Under the pieces are notes generated by a model that was not told the origin of the DNA, ran no database searches, and was given only the letters and a program-made list of their open reading frames with translations. Positions 30,275 through 40,116 of a stretch of 64,000 nt of DNA are shown here, piece by piece; the stretch's first letter is position 1, and each line of letters starts with the position of its first letter. A program made the translations under genes and the position numbers. The DNA lies in the NCBI RefSeq assembly GCF_023955655.1, contig NZ_JAMXHT010000011.1:1-64000 (forward strand). The letters run 5' to 3'. This DNA is from Ralstonia soli (lineage in GTDB: Bacteria; Pseudomonadota; Gammaproteobacteria; Burkholderiales; Burkholderiaceae).

Positions 30275-32689
30275 TCAGTTGCCGCGGAACATGTCGAGAA
30301 TCCGCTGCTTCTCCTGTTCCGGGCTCGGCGCCAGGTTGAAGCCCGGCTGTTGCGGCTGATCGCCGCCCGGTGCCGATGCGCCCGGCATGGCATCGCCCAG
30401 GCCCACCGACGCGACGCCCTGGCCGTTGGCGTATTCCTCGTAGGCCCAGTCGCCGGCCATCTGCACGACGCCTTCTGGCGGCTGGCGGTCCATCTCGGGC
30501 TGGCCCTTGAGCGCGTAGCTCATGTAGTTGATCCAGATCGGCAGGGCCAGGCCGCCACCGGTTTCGCGGTCGCCCAGGCTGCGCGGGTTGTCGTAGCCCA
30601 TCCAGGCCACGCCGACCACCTTGGGCGTGTAGCCGCAGAACCAGGCATCGAACGAATCGTTGGTGGTGCCCGTCTTGCCGGCCATGTCGTTGCGGCCCAG
30701 CTTCTGCTTGGCGAGGTAGCCGGTGCCGCCTGAGACCACGCTACGCAGCAGCGAATCCATGATGAAGTCGTTGCGCGGGTCGATCACGCGCACGGCGTCC
30801 TGGCCGGCGGTCATCGGGTGCGTTTGCTGGACCACCGTGCCGCGCGCATCGACCACGCGATCGATGATGTACGGGTTCACGCGGTAGCCGCCGTTGGCGA
30901 ACACCGAATAGCCGGTGGCCATCTGCAGCATCGTCACCGACCCCGCGCCCAGCGCCATCGGCAGATAGGCCGGGTGCCGATCGGCGTCAAAGCCGAAGCG
31001 GGTGATGTATTGCTGCGCGTACTGCGTGCCGATCGCGCGCAGGATGCGCACCGACACGAGGTTCTTCGACTTCTGCAGCGCGCGGCGCATCGTCATCGGG
31101 CCGTCGTAACCGCCGCCGTAGTTCTTGGGCTCCCACACCTGGCCGCCGGTGTCGCCGGTCGGGATGGAGAGCGGCGCATCGTTGATCACCGTGGACGGCG
31201 AGAAGCCCTTGTCCACCGCCGCCGAGTAGATGAACGGCTTGAAGCTCGACCCCGGCTGGCGCCACGCCTGGGTGACGTGGTTGAACTTGCTGCGGTTGAA
31301 ATCGAAACCGCCGACCATCGAGTAGATCGCGCCCGTCTGCGGGTCCAGCGAGACAAAACCCGAGGTCACTTCCGGCAGTTGCGTGATCGACCACTTCTGG
31401 GTCTTGGTGTCCTGGATCACGCGGATCACCGCGCCCGGGCGCAGCTTGATCTTCGGCTGCGCATTGTTCGACAGCGCCGCCTGGGCAAACCGCAGGCCGT
31501 CGCCGGCCAGGTCGATCGTCTCGCCGGTCAGCATGGTTGCGCGCACCAGCTTGGGTGCCACGCTCACCACCACGGCGGATTGCAGATCGTCGCTGTTTGG
31601 GTGTTCGAGCAGGGCGTCGTCGATGGCCTGTTCGCGTTCGTCGGCATCGGACGGCAGATCGATGAACGCCTCGGGGCCGCGATAACCGTGACGGCGTTCG
31701 TAGTCGAGGATGCCGTGGCGCACAGATTGGTAGGCGACATCCTGGTCGGCCTTGCGCAGTGTCGTGTAGACGTTCAGGCCGCGCGTGTAGGTTTCTTCGC
31801 GGTACTGCGCGTACATGAGCTGGCGCACCATTTCCGCCACGTACTCGGCGTGCACGTCGAACTCATGGCCCTCGCCGCGCACCGGGAGTTGTTCGTTGAT
31901 GGCCTGGGTGTACTGCTCCGGCGTGATGTAGTGCAGGTCGCGCATGCGTTGCAGGATGTACTCCTGGCGGATCTTGGCGCGCTTCGGGTTCACCACCGGG
32001 TTGTACGCCGACGGTGCCTTGGGCAGCCCGGCCAGCATGGCGGCCTCGGCCAGGGTGATGTCCTTGATGTTCTTGCCGAAGTAGATCTGCTCGGCGCTGG
32101 CAAAGCCGTACGCGCGCTGGCCCAGGTAGATCTGGTTCATGTACAACTCGAGGATCTGGTCCTTCGTGAGGCTGGCCTCGATCTTGTACGCGAGCAGCAT
32201 TTCATAGATCTTGCGCGTGAACGTCTTCTCGCTCGAGAGGAAGAAGTTGCGCGCCACCTGCATGGTGATGGTCGACGCGCCCTGCGACAGGCCGCCGTGC
32301 AGGTTCGCCAGCCCTGCGCGCAGCACGCCCACGAAGTCCACGCCGCCGTGCTCGTAGAAGCGATCGTCCTCGATGGCAAGCACCGCGCGTTTCATCACGT
32401 CGGGCATCTGCGTGATCGGCACGAAGCTGCGGCGTTCTTCGCCGAATTCGCCGATCAGGACGTTGTCGGCGGTGTACACGCGCAGCGGAATCTTCGGCCG
32501 GTAATCGGTAATGACGTCAAGTGACGGCAGGTTGGGCGCGGCCACCAGCAGGGCATAGCCCAGCAGCAGCGCCCCGACGACCCCCATGGCAACGAACAGG
32601 CCGAGCATCCAGAGAAGCAGTCGCGTCCACAACGGGCGGCGGGCTTTGGGCGGCTTGGGCGAAGCTGGGGAGGTTTGGGCAGTAGCCAT
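30275..32689 (-). CDS. mrcA: Penicillin-binding protein 1A (bifunctional peptidoglycan synthase)
   Basis: A class A PBP that polymerises glycan strands and cross-links peptides in the periplasm. The ATG at 32689 (MATAQTSPASPKPPKARR) gives 804 residues; the frame to 32866 is unconserved. One N-terminal membrane helix (about residues 27-50) is followed by the glycosyltransferase domain (IEDDRFYEHGGVDFVG, QGASTITMQVARN, EIYLGQRAYGFASAE-like) and the transpeptidase domain with catalytic Ser481 in GSSFKPF, SKN, and GKTGTT. Divergent from the pilM operon. Confidence 0.96.
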   Translation of the reverse strand: MATAQTSPASPKPPKARRPLWTRLLLWMLGLFVAMGVVGALLLGYALLVAAPNLPSLDVITDYRPKIPLRVYTADNVLIGEFGEERRSFVPITQMPDVMKRAVLAIEDDRFYEHGGVDFVGVLRAGLANLHGGLSQGASTITMQVARNFFLSSEKTFTRKIYEMLLAYKIEASLTKDQILELYMNQIYLGQRAYGFASAEQIYFGKNIKDITLAEAAMLAGLPKAPSAYNPVVNPKRAKIRQEYILQRMRDLHYITPEQYTQAINEQLPVRGEGHEFDVHAEYVAEMVRQLMYAQYREETYTRGLNVYTTLRKADQDVAYQSVRHGILDYERRHGYRGPEAFIDLPSDADEREQAIDDALLEHPNSDDLQSAVVVSVAPKLVRATMLTGETIDLAGDGLRFAQAALSNNAQPKIKLRPGAVIRVIQDTKTQKWSITQLPEVTSGFVSLDPQTGAIYSMVGGFDFNRSKFNHVTQAWRQPGSSFKPFIYSAAVDKGFSPSTVINDAPLSIPTGDTGGQVWEPKNYGGGYDGPMTMRRALQKSKNLVSVRILRAIGTQYAQQYITRFGFDADRHPAYLPMALGAGSVTMLQMATGYSVFANGGYRVNPYIIDRVVDARGTVVQQTHPMTAGQDAVRVIDPRNDFIMDSLLRSVVSGGTGYLAKQKLGRNDMAGKTGTTNDSFDAWFCGYTPKVVGVAWMGYDNPRSLGDRETGGGLALPIWINYMSYALKGQPEMDRQPPEGVVQMAGDWAYEEYANGQGVASVGLGDAMPGASAPGGDQPQQPGFNLAPSPEQEKQRILDMFRGN

Positions 32690-33124
32690 TACAGGGGCAC
32701 CGGGGGTGTCAGTCAGCGTGGCGGCGATTATATCGTCGAGGCTTCCAGGGTCCGGCTGCACCGCACGTAACAGCTCGTAACCGCTGTCACGCCAGCGCCC
32801 TGGGCCGCACTTGTGCGCCGCACCATGCACTTTGCGCGCGCGAATTGTGCGTCCGCCGCCCCGCAATTCAAGGCCGCAAGGAATCCGCCGTTAGAAGTAG
32901 ACGGAGCGGAAATCAAGTCGGGCGAAAGGGGTATCCCCCTACCGTGGGGTTTTGACAACGCTTTACGAATCGGCGTCAGTGAAATGCATCGCGGTCTGCC
33001 GGAGCGTTTGCCTGTTCTAAAGGATTTTGTGAGAATCCAGCAGCAAATCTAAGCAGGCTATGGCGCACGTTGGATTTGCGGCGCGCGCCAGGGTTCAAAA
33101 AACTATAAACGGTGGGGTGTCTCT
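32690..33124. other. 435-base gap between mrcA and pilM
   Basis: Divergent promoter region. TATAAT on the minus strand (32732-32727) is a good -10 for mrcA, though its -35 is poor. On the plus strand TTGACA at 32952-32957 is a perfect -35 hexamer without a good -10 at 15-19 bases. The short frame 32813-33052 has no recognisable product. No hairpin with a T run was found. Confidence 0.4.
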
Positions 33125-34210
33125 GTGCGACGGGGTTTGTTGTCCGGCCTGCTGCGCCGCAATATCGTCGGGATCGATATCGGGTCTTCCAGCGTCAAGG
33201 TGGTGGAGTTGTCCGCCAATGGCAAACAGGGAGATTTCCGTCTCGAGAAATGTGCCAGCGAGCTCATTGAGCGCAGTGCCGTCGCAGACGGCAACCTGGT
33301 CAATATCGATGCGGTGGGCAACGCGCTCAAGCGCGCCATCGCCAAGGCCGGCATCCGCGGTAAGGAAGCCGTGCTCGCCATTCCTGCCAGCCTGACGGAA
33401 TCGCAAACCGTCAGCCTGCCCGACAACCTGACCGAAGACGAGCTCTTCGTGCAGGTCGAGAGCGAAGCCAATCGGCTGTTTCCGCCCTCGCAGAACGTCA
33501 ATTTTGACTATGTCGTGATCGGCCCGTCCGAAACCGAAGGCGGGATCGGCGTGCGCGTGACCGCCACCGTCTCCGAGCGCGTGACCGAGCGCGTGACCGC
33601 CGCCGAGATGGCTGGCCTCAAAGCCGTCGTCATGGACGTGGAAGAGAACGCCATCCAGCGCGCCATGACACACATGCTGGCCGTCAGGTCGGATGCGACC
33701 GAAACCGAGATGCGCGACATGCCCGTGGTGGCGATGTTCCACCTCGGCGGCGCGCGCTCGCATGCCCTGTTCTATCAGGGGTGGAAGGAGCTGTACGAGC
33801 AGCCGATGTCCGGCTCGGGCGACCAGCTCACGCAAAGCATCTCCCGGCTGTTCTCGCTCGACCTGCTCAAGGCCGAGGTGAAGAAGCGCAAGAACACGCT
33901 GCCCGACGAATATCGCGGCCAATTGCTCAAGCCCTCGCTCGAGACGCTGGCAATGGAAGTCGGTCAGGCGATCCAGAATTTCCTGTCGACCTCGAGCGTC
34001 GGCCGCGTTGACGAGATCGTGCTCTCGGGCGGCCACGCATCGTTGCTCGGGGTGCAGACTGCCATCCAGCAGCAGACGCAGATCAATACGACGCTGGCCA
34101 ATCCGTTCGCCAACATGGGCGCGGCCAAGAACGTTAATGCGCGCTACCTGCAGCGCGATCTGCCGGCCTATATCGTCAGCGCGGGCCTGGCCCTGCGCGG
34201 GCTGCAATAA
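33125..34210 (+). CDS. pilM: Type IV pilus inner-membrane platform protein PilM
   Basis: PilM is an actin-like cytoplasmic ATP-binding protein that recruits PilN to the pilus alignment complex. The frame starts with a GTG at 33125 after GGTGGGG, giving 361 residues. The actin-like phosphate loop VGIDIGSSSVKVVEL is near residues 15-29, and LSGGHASLLGV lies in the C-terminal lobe. It heads pilMNOPQ, with 9 bases to pilN. Confidence 0.94.
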   Translation: MRRGLLSGLLRRNIVGIDIGSSSVKVVELSANGKQGDFRLEKCASELIERSAVADGNLVNIDAVGNALKRAIAKAGIRGKEAVLAIPASLTESQTVSLPDNLTEDELFVQVESEANRLFPPSQNVNFDYVVIGPSETEGGIGVRVTATVSERVTERVTAAEMAGLKAVVMDVEENAIQRAMTHMLAVRSDATETEMRDMPVVAMFHLGGARSHALFYQGWKELYEQPMSGSGDQLTQSISRLFSLDLLKAEVKKRKNTLPDEYRGQLLKPSLETLAMEVGQAIQNFLSTSSVGRVDEIVLSGGHASLLGVQTAIQQQTQINTTLANPFANMGAAKNVNARYLQRDLPAYIVSAGLALRGLQ

Positions 34211-34219
34211 GGAGGGGCG

Positions 34220-34867
34220 ATGGCCAACGAAAGCGCGAGCGCCGTGAACGCGCTCCCGAGCGTCAACCTGCTGCCGTATCACGCAGAACGGCGTGCGGGT
34301 AAGCGCAAGCAAGTCTTCATGAGCCTGGGCGCTGCGGCTGCCGCGGGCGCGATGGTGGTGTTCCTGGGCGGCATGGTGATCGATCACCAGACCGAAGAGG
34401 CGCAGCGTATCAACGACGTCCTCAAGCAGAAGAACGCAGAGATGGACCGGCAGATCGCCGAGGTCAACTCGCTCAAGAAGGACATCGACGATCTGCTGCA
34501 ACGCCAGCAGGCTGTGGAAAGCCTGCAGAACGAGCGCAATCGGCCGGTGCAGCTGCTGGAGGAGTTGGTGCGCCAGGTGCCGGACGGCATCTACCTGACC
34601 TCGCTCAAGCAGGAGGGCGAGCGCTACACGGTGTCGGGCATCGCGCAATCCAACGAGCGCGTGTCTGATCTGCTGCGCAACCTGGGCGCGGTGCCGTGGC
34701 TTGACCACGCCGAGCTTGGCGAGTCGGTGGCCACCACCATGACGAACAACCTGAAGGAACAGCGCCGCCTGTTCAACTTCACGATCCGCTTCCAGTGGAA
34801 GGCCGAGCCGGCAACACCGGCCAAGCCGGGTGCTGCCGCGCGGACCGCTCCGGGGGCGGGGAAATAA
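34220..34867 (+). CDS. pilN: Type IV pilus assembly protein PilN
   Basis: PilN is a single-pass inner-membrane protein whose short N-terminal motif binds PilM. The 215-residue product has the PilM-binding motif VNLLPYHAERR at residues 14-24, a membrane helix near residues 34-54, a coiled coil (about 58-100) and a ferredoxin-like periplasmic domain. AAGGAGGGGCG precedes the start. Confidence 0.93.
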   Translation: MANESASAVNALPSVNLLPYHAERRAGKRKQVFMSLGAAAAAGAMVVFLGGMVIDHQTEEAQRINDVLKQKNAEMDRQIAEVNSLKKDIDDLLQRQQAVESLQNERNRPVQLLEELVRQVPDGIYLTSLKQEGERYTVSGIAQSNERVSDLLRNLGAVPWLDHAELGESVATTMTNNLKEQRRLFNFTIRFQWKAEPATPAKPGAAARTAPGAGK

Positions 34868-34869
34868 CC

Positions 34870-35529
34870 ATGGCGCTTACGACCGATATTTCGCTGGAAG
34901 ACCTGGTCGGCCAGTTCCGTGGCCTGAACCTGAACGAGCCGGAAACGTGGCCGGCCGCGCCGCGCATCCTCTTCATGATTCTCGCGGCCGTGCTCGTGAT
35001 CGGGCTGGGGTGGCAACTGTATTGGGGCGGCAAGTTTGACGAGCGCGATGCCAAGCGGGCCGAGCAGGAAAGCCTGAAGACTGCCTATCAGAGCAAGCTT
35101 GCGCAGGTGGTGAACCTGGAAGCGCTGCGCAAGCAGAAGGCCGAGGTGGAGCAGCGCGTCGCCAAGCTTGAACTGCAACTGCCCAACAAGACTGAGATGG
35201 ATGCGCTGCTGGCCGACGTCAACCACGCCGGCATCGCGCGCGGCCTGACGTTCGATCTGTTCCGGCCGGCCGCTGCCGTGCTCAAGCCGTATTACGCCGA
35301 GATCCCCGTCGCCGTGAAGGTCAACGGCCGCTATCACGACATGGCGCTGTTTGCCGCTGACGTGGCGGCGCTGTCGCGGATCGTCACGCTGCAGAACATT
35401 TCGCTGACGGGCACCAAGGACGGCGGCATGGTGATGGAAGCTCGCGCCGAAGCCTACCGCGCGCTCGATGCGGATGAGCAGGCGGCACAGCGCAAGGCTG
35501 CGGCAGCCAGCAAGGGAGGCGCCAAATGA
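34870..35529 (+). CDS. pilO: Type IV pilus assembly protein PilO
   Basis: PilO dimerises with PilN and links to PilP in the periplasm. The ATG at 34870, 2 bases after pilN, gives 219 residues with a membrane helix (LFMILAAVLVIGLGWQLYW near residues 36-55), a coiled coil and a C-terminal ferredoxin-like domain. The stop overlaps the pilP start (ATGA). Confidence 0.93.
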   Translation: MALTTDISLEDLVGQFRGLNLNEPETWPAAPRILFMILAAVLVIGLGWQLYWGGKFDERDAKRAEQESLKTAYQSKLAQVVNLEALRKQKAEVEQRVAKLELQLPNKTEMDALLADVNHAGIARGLTFDLFRPAAAVLKPYYAEIPVAVKVNGRYHDMALFAADVAALSRIVTLQNISLTGTKDGGMVMEARAEAYRALDADEQAAQRKAAAASKGGAK

Positions 35530-36080
35530 GGGGCCGTACCGTGAGCCGCCGTGGCAGGCGCAGCATGCCGCGTCTCGTACGCCTGTCGCCGCTGTGTCTG
35601 GCGCTTGTCCTGACCGCCTGCGGTGCCAGCGAAGATGACGAGCTGCAGCAATGGATGCAGCAAACGCGCCAGCATGTCAGCACGACCGTTCCGCCGCTGC
35701 CCGAGCCCAAGCCTTACGCGCCGCGCGAATACACGACCACCAAGCAGATTGACCCGTTCAGTGTGCAGAAAGTGGCCGAATTGTCGCGCGCGCAGAACGA
35801 ATCGCCGGAACCGAATCGCCGCCGCGAGCCGCTGGAAGACTATCCACTGGAGAATTTCTCGCTGCTCGGGACGATGAAGCGCAACGGCGAGACGGAAGCC
35901 GTCTTGTCTGTCGGGGGCAAGACGCAGCACGTGCATGTGGGGCAGTACATCGGACAAAACTATGGTCGCATCGTCCGCATCGGAGACCAGGAACTCACCC
36001 TGCGTGAGCTGGTGCGCGAAGGCACGACCGAATGGAAAGAAAAAATGACGACCCTGAAAGTTCAGGAGAGCGCGCAATGA
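35526..36080 (+). CDS. pilP: Type IV pilus lipoprotein PilP
   Basis: PilP is an inner-membrane lipoprotein that connects PilN/O to the secretin PilQ. The 184-residue product has a signal peptide with lipobox LTAC (Cys32), a disordered segment, and the PilP beta domain (PLEDYPLENFSLLGTMKR near residues 100-117). Both ends overlap neighbours by 4 bases, indicating tight coupling. Confidence 0.92.
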   Translation: MRGRTVSRRGRRSMPRLVRLSPLCLALVLTACGASEDDELQQWMQQTRQHVSTTVPPLPEPKPYAPREYTTTKQIDPFSVQKVAELSRAQNESPEPNRRREPLEDYPLENFSLLGTMKRNGETEAVLSVGGKTQHVHVGQYIGQNYGRIVRIGDQELTLRELVREGTTEWKEKMTTLKVQESAQ

Positions 36081-38281
36081 CGATGCGTCTTGTGAAGGGC
36101 AGCCTGTCGCAGGCAGACCGCTTGGTCCGAATCGCCCGGGGGGGCGTGGTGGCATGGCTTTCGTTGTGCCTGGTTCTGGTGGCCGGTCAGGCCGCAGCCC
36201 AACAGGCGGTGCCTGCGGCGGCTGTCTCCGGCAATACGATCGAGAAGGTGGAGCAGGCGACGGCCGGCGAATCCACCGTGGTGACGGTCACGCTCAAGAG
36301 CGCGCCGGCACAGAAGCCCGTGGAGTTCAGTACGCAGCAGCCCGCGCGGATTGCCATCGACTTCTTCGGCGCGGGCTTTGCGCAAGGTCGTGCCAACTAC
36401 CAATACGGTGGCAAGTTGCTGCGTTCGGCCAATGTCGTGCAGATCGGTGACCGCACCCGCCTGGTGCTCGATCTGACGCGCCAGACGCAATACAAGTCGG
36501 AGGTGCGCGGCAACCAGTACGTGCTGACGCTGGAAGCGGCGCCCGTTGCAGCCGCCACGCCTGCGCCGACGTTCTCCGCACCGACGCCCGTGCCCGGCGC
36601 GGAGCGTCCGGCTGTGCGTAACGTCGATTTCCGCCGTGGCGAGGACCAGGCCGGTCGCGTGGTGGTCGATCTATCGACGGCCAACTCGGCGATCAACATT
36701 GCCCAGCAGGGGCAGAATCTGGTGGTCGATTTTGTTGGCGCCACATTGCCGCAGTCGCTGCGCCGCCGTTATGACGTGAGCGATTTCGGCACGCCCGTAC
36801 AAGCCATGCGCGCCACCGACAACGGTAGCGGTGCCCGCCTGATCATCGAGCCGCGCGGCAACTGGCAGTACAGCTCGTATCAGACCGACACGCAGTTCGT
36901 GGTGGAGGTGCGCCCGACCAAGGACGACCCGAACAAGCTGATTTCCGGGCCGGGCTACCGCGGTGAGCGCCTGTCGTTGAACTTCCAGAACATCGATGTG
37001 CGTTCGCTCCTGCAGGTCTTTGCCGACTTCACCAACCTGAACATCGTCACGAGCGACAGTGTGACGGGCACCCTGTCGCTGCGTCTGAAGGACGTGCCCT
37101 GGGATCAGGCGCTACAGATCGTGCTGGACTCGAAGGGCTTGGCTTCGCGCCGCAACGGCAACGTGCTCTGGGTCGCGCCGCGCGGCGAGCTGGCCACGAA
37201 GGAAAAGGCTGAGCTTGAGTCCCAGCAGCAGGTGACGGAGCTGGAGCCGTTGCGTAGCCAGGTGTTTCGCCTGAATTACCAGAACGCGAACGATGTGCGC
37301 AATATGCTGCTGGGTATCGCCCCAGTGGCCGCAGGGGGCGCGGCAGGAGCTGCCGCGGGTGGTGCTGCGGCCGGGGCCGCAACCCCCTCGCGCATTTTGT
37401 CCAAGCGCGGTTCGCTTACGGCGGATGTGCGTACCAACCAGCTCTTTGTGTCGGATATCCCGGGCAAGCTGGAGGAGGTGCAAGCGTTCCTTCAGAAGAT
37501 CGACATTCCGGTCCGGCAGGTGATGATCGAGGCGCGTATCGTCGAGGCCAAGGACACGTTCAGCCGCAATTTGGGCGCCAAGCTCGGATTTGCCGCGAAG
37601 ACCAACGGCGCCGGCTATGGCAATACCTACACCAACGTGGTACAGCCGATCACACAGAATGGCCAATGGGACAACAGCCCGGCCATCAGCTTCCCGGCGA
37701 ACCCCATCAATAGCATCAACCCAGGCAGCGTCGCCGTGAGTTTGTTCAATGCGACGGCTGGCCGCTTTCTTGCGCTGGAGCTGTCGGCGCTAGAGGCGGA
37801 CGGGCTCGGCAAGATCATCTCCAGCCCTCGCGTGGTGACGGCCGACAACATCAAGGCCCTCATCGAGCAAGGCACGGAAATCCCCTACCAGGCCGCGACC
37901 TCATCGGGGGCAACGTCGGTGACCTTCAAGAAGGCCAACCTGAAGTTGGAGGTCACGCCCAAGATCACGCCGGACGGCAACATCTTTATGGATGTGGATG
38001 TCACCAAGGACAGCCCGAACTACAGCCAACAGACACCGGGCGGCATTCCCATCGACACCAAACACGTGCAGACACAGGTGCTGATTGATAACGGCGGTAC
38101 AGTGGTGATCGGCGGTATCTATACGCAAGACGAGTCCACCAGCGTGAGCAAGGTGCCCCTGCTGGGCGATATCCCGGTAGTAGGCAACTTGTTCAAATCC
38201 ACGTCGAAGAGCAACAATCGCACGGAGTTGCTGATTTTCCTGACTCCACGTGTGCTGTCCGATCAACTGTCGCTGAAGTAA
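36077..38281 (+). CDS. pilQ: Type IV pilus secretin PilQ
   Basis: PilQ forms the outer-membrane channel for the pilus. The ATG at 36077 overlaps the pilP stop and gives 734 residues: signal peptide (to about residue 40, AAAQQA), two AMIN domains, a secretin short N-domain (RGERLSLNFQNIDVRSLLQVFADF), an N1 domain and the C-terminal secretin barrel with VPLLGDIPVVGNLFKS and ELLIFLTPRVL. A Gly/Ala-rich insertion interrupts the N1 region around positions 37324-37386. A terminator follows. Confidence 0.95.
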   Translation: MTMRLVKGSLSQADRLVRIARGGVVAWLSLCLVLVAGQAAAQQAVPAAAVSGNTIEKVEQATAGESTVVTVTLKSAPAQKPVEFSTQQPARIAIDFFGAGFAQGRANYQYGGKLLRSANVVQIGDRTRLVLDLTRQTQYKSEVRGNQYVLTLEAAPVAAATPAPTFSAPTPVPGAERPAVRNVDFRRGEDQAGRVVVDLSTANSAINIAQQGQNLVVDFVGATLPQSLRRRYDVSDFGTPVQAMRATDNGSGARLIIEPRGNWQYSSYQTDTQFVVEVRPTKDDPNKLISGPGYRGERLSLNFQNIDVRSLLQVFADFTNLNIVTSDSVTGTLSLRLKDVPWDQALQIVLDSKGLASRRNGNVLWVAPRGELATKEKAELESQQQVTELEPLRSQVFRLNYQNANDVRNMLLGIAPVAAGGAAGAAAGGAAAGAATPSRILSKRGSLTADVRTNQLFVSDIPGKLEEVQAFLQKIDIPVRQVMIEARIVEAKDTFSRNLGAKLGFAAKTNGAGYGNTYTNVVQPITQNGQWDNSPAISFPANPINSINPGSVAVSLFNATAGRFLALELSALEADGLGKIISSPRVVTADNIKALIEQGTEIPYQAATSSGATSVTFKKANLKLEVTPKITPDGNIFMDVDVTKDSPNYSQQTPGGIPIDTKHVQTQVLIDNGGTVVIGGIYTQDESTSVSKVPLLGDIPVVGNLFKSTSKSNNRTELLIFLTPRVLSDQLSLK

Positions 38282-38304
38282 CTCGCAGCGGGAGTCTCGA
38301 TCCG

Positions 38305-38342
38305 AAAGCCCGGCGCTCCTTTGTGGAGTGCCGGGCTTTTTT
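38305..38342 (+). terminator. Terminator after pilQ
   Basis: AAAGCCCGGC at 38305-38314 pairs with GCCGGGCTTT ending at 38339, with an inner CTCC/GGAG stem and TTTG loop, then T6. Strong intrinsic terminator. Confidence 0.9.
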
Positions 38343-38421
38343 GTGTCCTGCGGCCGGGTTTGTGCAGGATGATGGGCAAATGCCACTACAATCAGGCACA
38401 ACTTCCTGATTTCACGCGATT

Positions 38422-38994
38422 TTGTCTGTTTCCAACGTTTTTTTCGTCGGCCTGATGGGCGCGGGCAAGACCACCGTCGGCCGGGCGGTGGCGCGTCGGC
38501 TTGACCTGCCGTTCTTTGATTCCGACCACGAGATCGAAGCGCGCTGCGGCGTTCGCATACCCGTCATCTTCGAGCACGAGGGCGAAAAGGGTTTCCGTGA
38601 TCGGGAAACCCACGTGGTCGACGAGCTTACCGCGCGTAATGGCGTGGTCGTGGCGACCGGCGGCGGCGCGGTGCTGCGCCCCGAGAACCGGGCGTTCCTG
38701 CGCGAGCGCGGCACCGTCATCTACCTGCGCGCCAATCCGCATGATTTGTATCTACGTACACGCCACGATAAGAACCGGCCGCTTCTGCAGACCGAAAACC
38801 CGCGTGCCAGGCTTGAAGAGCTCCATGCGATCCGCGATCCGCTGTACCGCGACGTGGCGCACTTTGTCATCGAAACCGGCAAGCCCACCGTCGCCCAGCT
38901 TGTTAATATGGTGCTGATGCAACTCGAGGTGGCCGGCATTGTGGCGCCGCCCGCGGGTTCTCCCACCCCCTCGCAAGTCTCCCGCCAGTCATGA
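38422..38994 (+). CDS. aroK: Shikimate kinase
   Basis: Phosphorylates shikimate in aromatic amino-acid synthesis. A TTG at 38422 is the only start after the in-frame stop at 38407 that keeps the conserved N-terminus ([18 protein letters not shown], 190 residues); no clear ribosome binding site precedes it. P-loop GLMGAGKTT at residues 10-18, substrate motifs DSDHEIE and GGGAVLR, and lid Arg in [11 protein letters not shown] are present. The stop overlaps aroB (ATGA). Confidence 0.92.
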   Translation: MSVSNVFFVGLMGAGKTTVGRAVARRLDLPFFDSDHEIEARCGVRIPVIFEHEGEKGFRDRETHVVDELTARNGVVVATGGGAVLRPENRAFLRERGTVIYLRANPHDLYLRTRHDKNRPLLQTENPRARLEELHAIRDPLYRDVAHFVIETGKPTVAQLVNMVLMQLEVAGIVAPPAGSPTPSQVSRQS

Positions 38995-40097
38995 TTACCG
39001 TTGATGTCGACCTTGGCGACCGCGCCTATCCGATCCATATCGGGTCGGGGCTGCTGTCCAAGGCTGAGTTGTTTGCTCCCCATATTCGCGGCGCGCGTGC
39101 CGTCATCGTCACCAACGAGACCGTTGCACCGCTGTATGCGGCCAAGGTCGAGGGGGCCATCCGTTCGCTCGGCAAGGCCGTCGACACGGTCGTGCTGCCC
39201 GATGGCGAATCGTTCAAGAAGTGGGAAACGCTCAACCGCATCTTCGACGCGCTGCTGACCGCGGGCGCCGACCGCAAGACCACGCTCGTCGCCCTGGGCG
39301 GCGGCGTGATCGGCGACATGACCGGCTTTGCCGCCGCCTGCTACATGCGCGGCGTGCCGTTCATCCAGGTGCCGACGACGCTGCTGTCGCAGGTCGATTC
39401 GTCGGTGGGCGGCAAGACGGGCATCAACCACCCGCTGGGCAAGAACATGATCGGTGCGTTTCACCAGCCGCAGGCGGTGCTGGCCGATATCGACACGCTG
39501 CGCACCTTGCCTGCGCGTGAGCTCGCCGCCGGCATGGCCGAGGTCATCAAGCACGGTGCGATTGCGGATGCCGATTACTTCGCCTGGATCGAGCAGAACA
39601 TCGCTGGCCTGAACAACTGCGATACCGATCTGATGGCTGAAGCTGTGCGGGGCTCGGTGCGCATCAAAGCTGCAGTGGTGGCGCAGGATGAGCGTGAAAC
39701 CGGCCTGCGCGCCACCCTCAACTTCGGACACACCTTCGGCCATGCCATCGAGGCCGGCCTGGGCTACGGCGAATGGCTGCATGGTGAAGCCGTCGGCTGT
39801 GGCATGGTGATGGCGGCCGATCTGTCGCATCGCCTGGGCTTCATCGACATCGACACGCGCAACCGCATCACCGCCCTCACGCGCGCGGCCAACCTGCCGA
39901 CCGTGGCGCCCGACCTGGGTGTCGAGCGCTTCATCGAGTTGATGCGCGTGGACAAGAAGGCCGAGGCCGGCGAGATGAAGTTTGTGCTGCTGCGCAAGCT
40001 GGGCCAGGCGTTTGTGACCACCGTGCCCGACGCCGATCTGCGTGCCACCCTGCAGCACGCCGTGCTGCGACCACCCACCGAGGCGCCCGTCGCCTGA
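38991..40097 (+). CDS. aroB: 3-dehydroquinate synthase
   Basis: Converts DAHP to 3-dehydroquinate using NAD and a metal ion. The 368-residue product has the NAD-binding [25 protein letters not shown] region, [23 protein letters not shown], and metal-binding Glu/His residues in KHGAI and [10 protein letters not shown]. The start lies inside the aroK stop codon, so the two are translationally coupled. Confidence 0.96.
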   Translation: MITVDVDLGDRAYPIHIGSGLLSKAELFAPHIRGARAVIVTNETVAPLYAAKVEGAIRSLGKAVDTVVLPDGESFKKWETLNRIFDALLTAGADRKTTLVALGGGVIGDMTGFAAACYMRGVPFIQVPTTLLSQVDSSVGGKTGINHPLGKNMIGAFHQPQAVLADIDTLRTLPARELAAGMAEVIKHGAIADADYFAWIEQNIAGLNNCDTDLMAEAVRGSVRIKAAVVAQDERETGLRATLNFGHTFGHAIEAGLGYGEWLHGEAVGCGMVMAADLSHRLGFIDIDTRNRITALTRAANLPTVAPDLGVERFIELMRVDKKAEAGEMKFVLLRKLGQAFVTTVPDADLRATLQHAVLRPPTEAPVA

Positions 40098-40116
40098 CGC
40101 CAGAAGAGATGGCCCG

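Noticed and set aside
30818-32524. A 568-codon plus-strand frame opposite mrcA
   Set aside because: Antisense shadow of PBP1A, whose catalytic motifs are all intact.
32952-32980. TTGACA as the -35 of a pilM promoter
   Set aside because: Perfect hexamer, but nothing resembling a -10 at 15-19 bases, so not listed as a promoter.
33060-33080. TGGCGCACGTTGGATTTGC as a sigma-54 promoter for pilM
   Set aside because: The GG and GC elements are four bases too far apart for a -24/-12 promoter.
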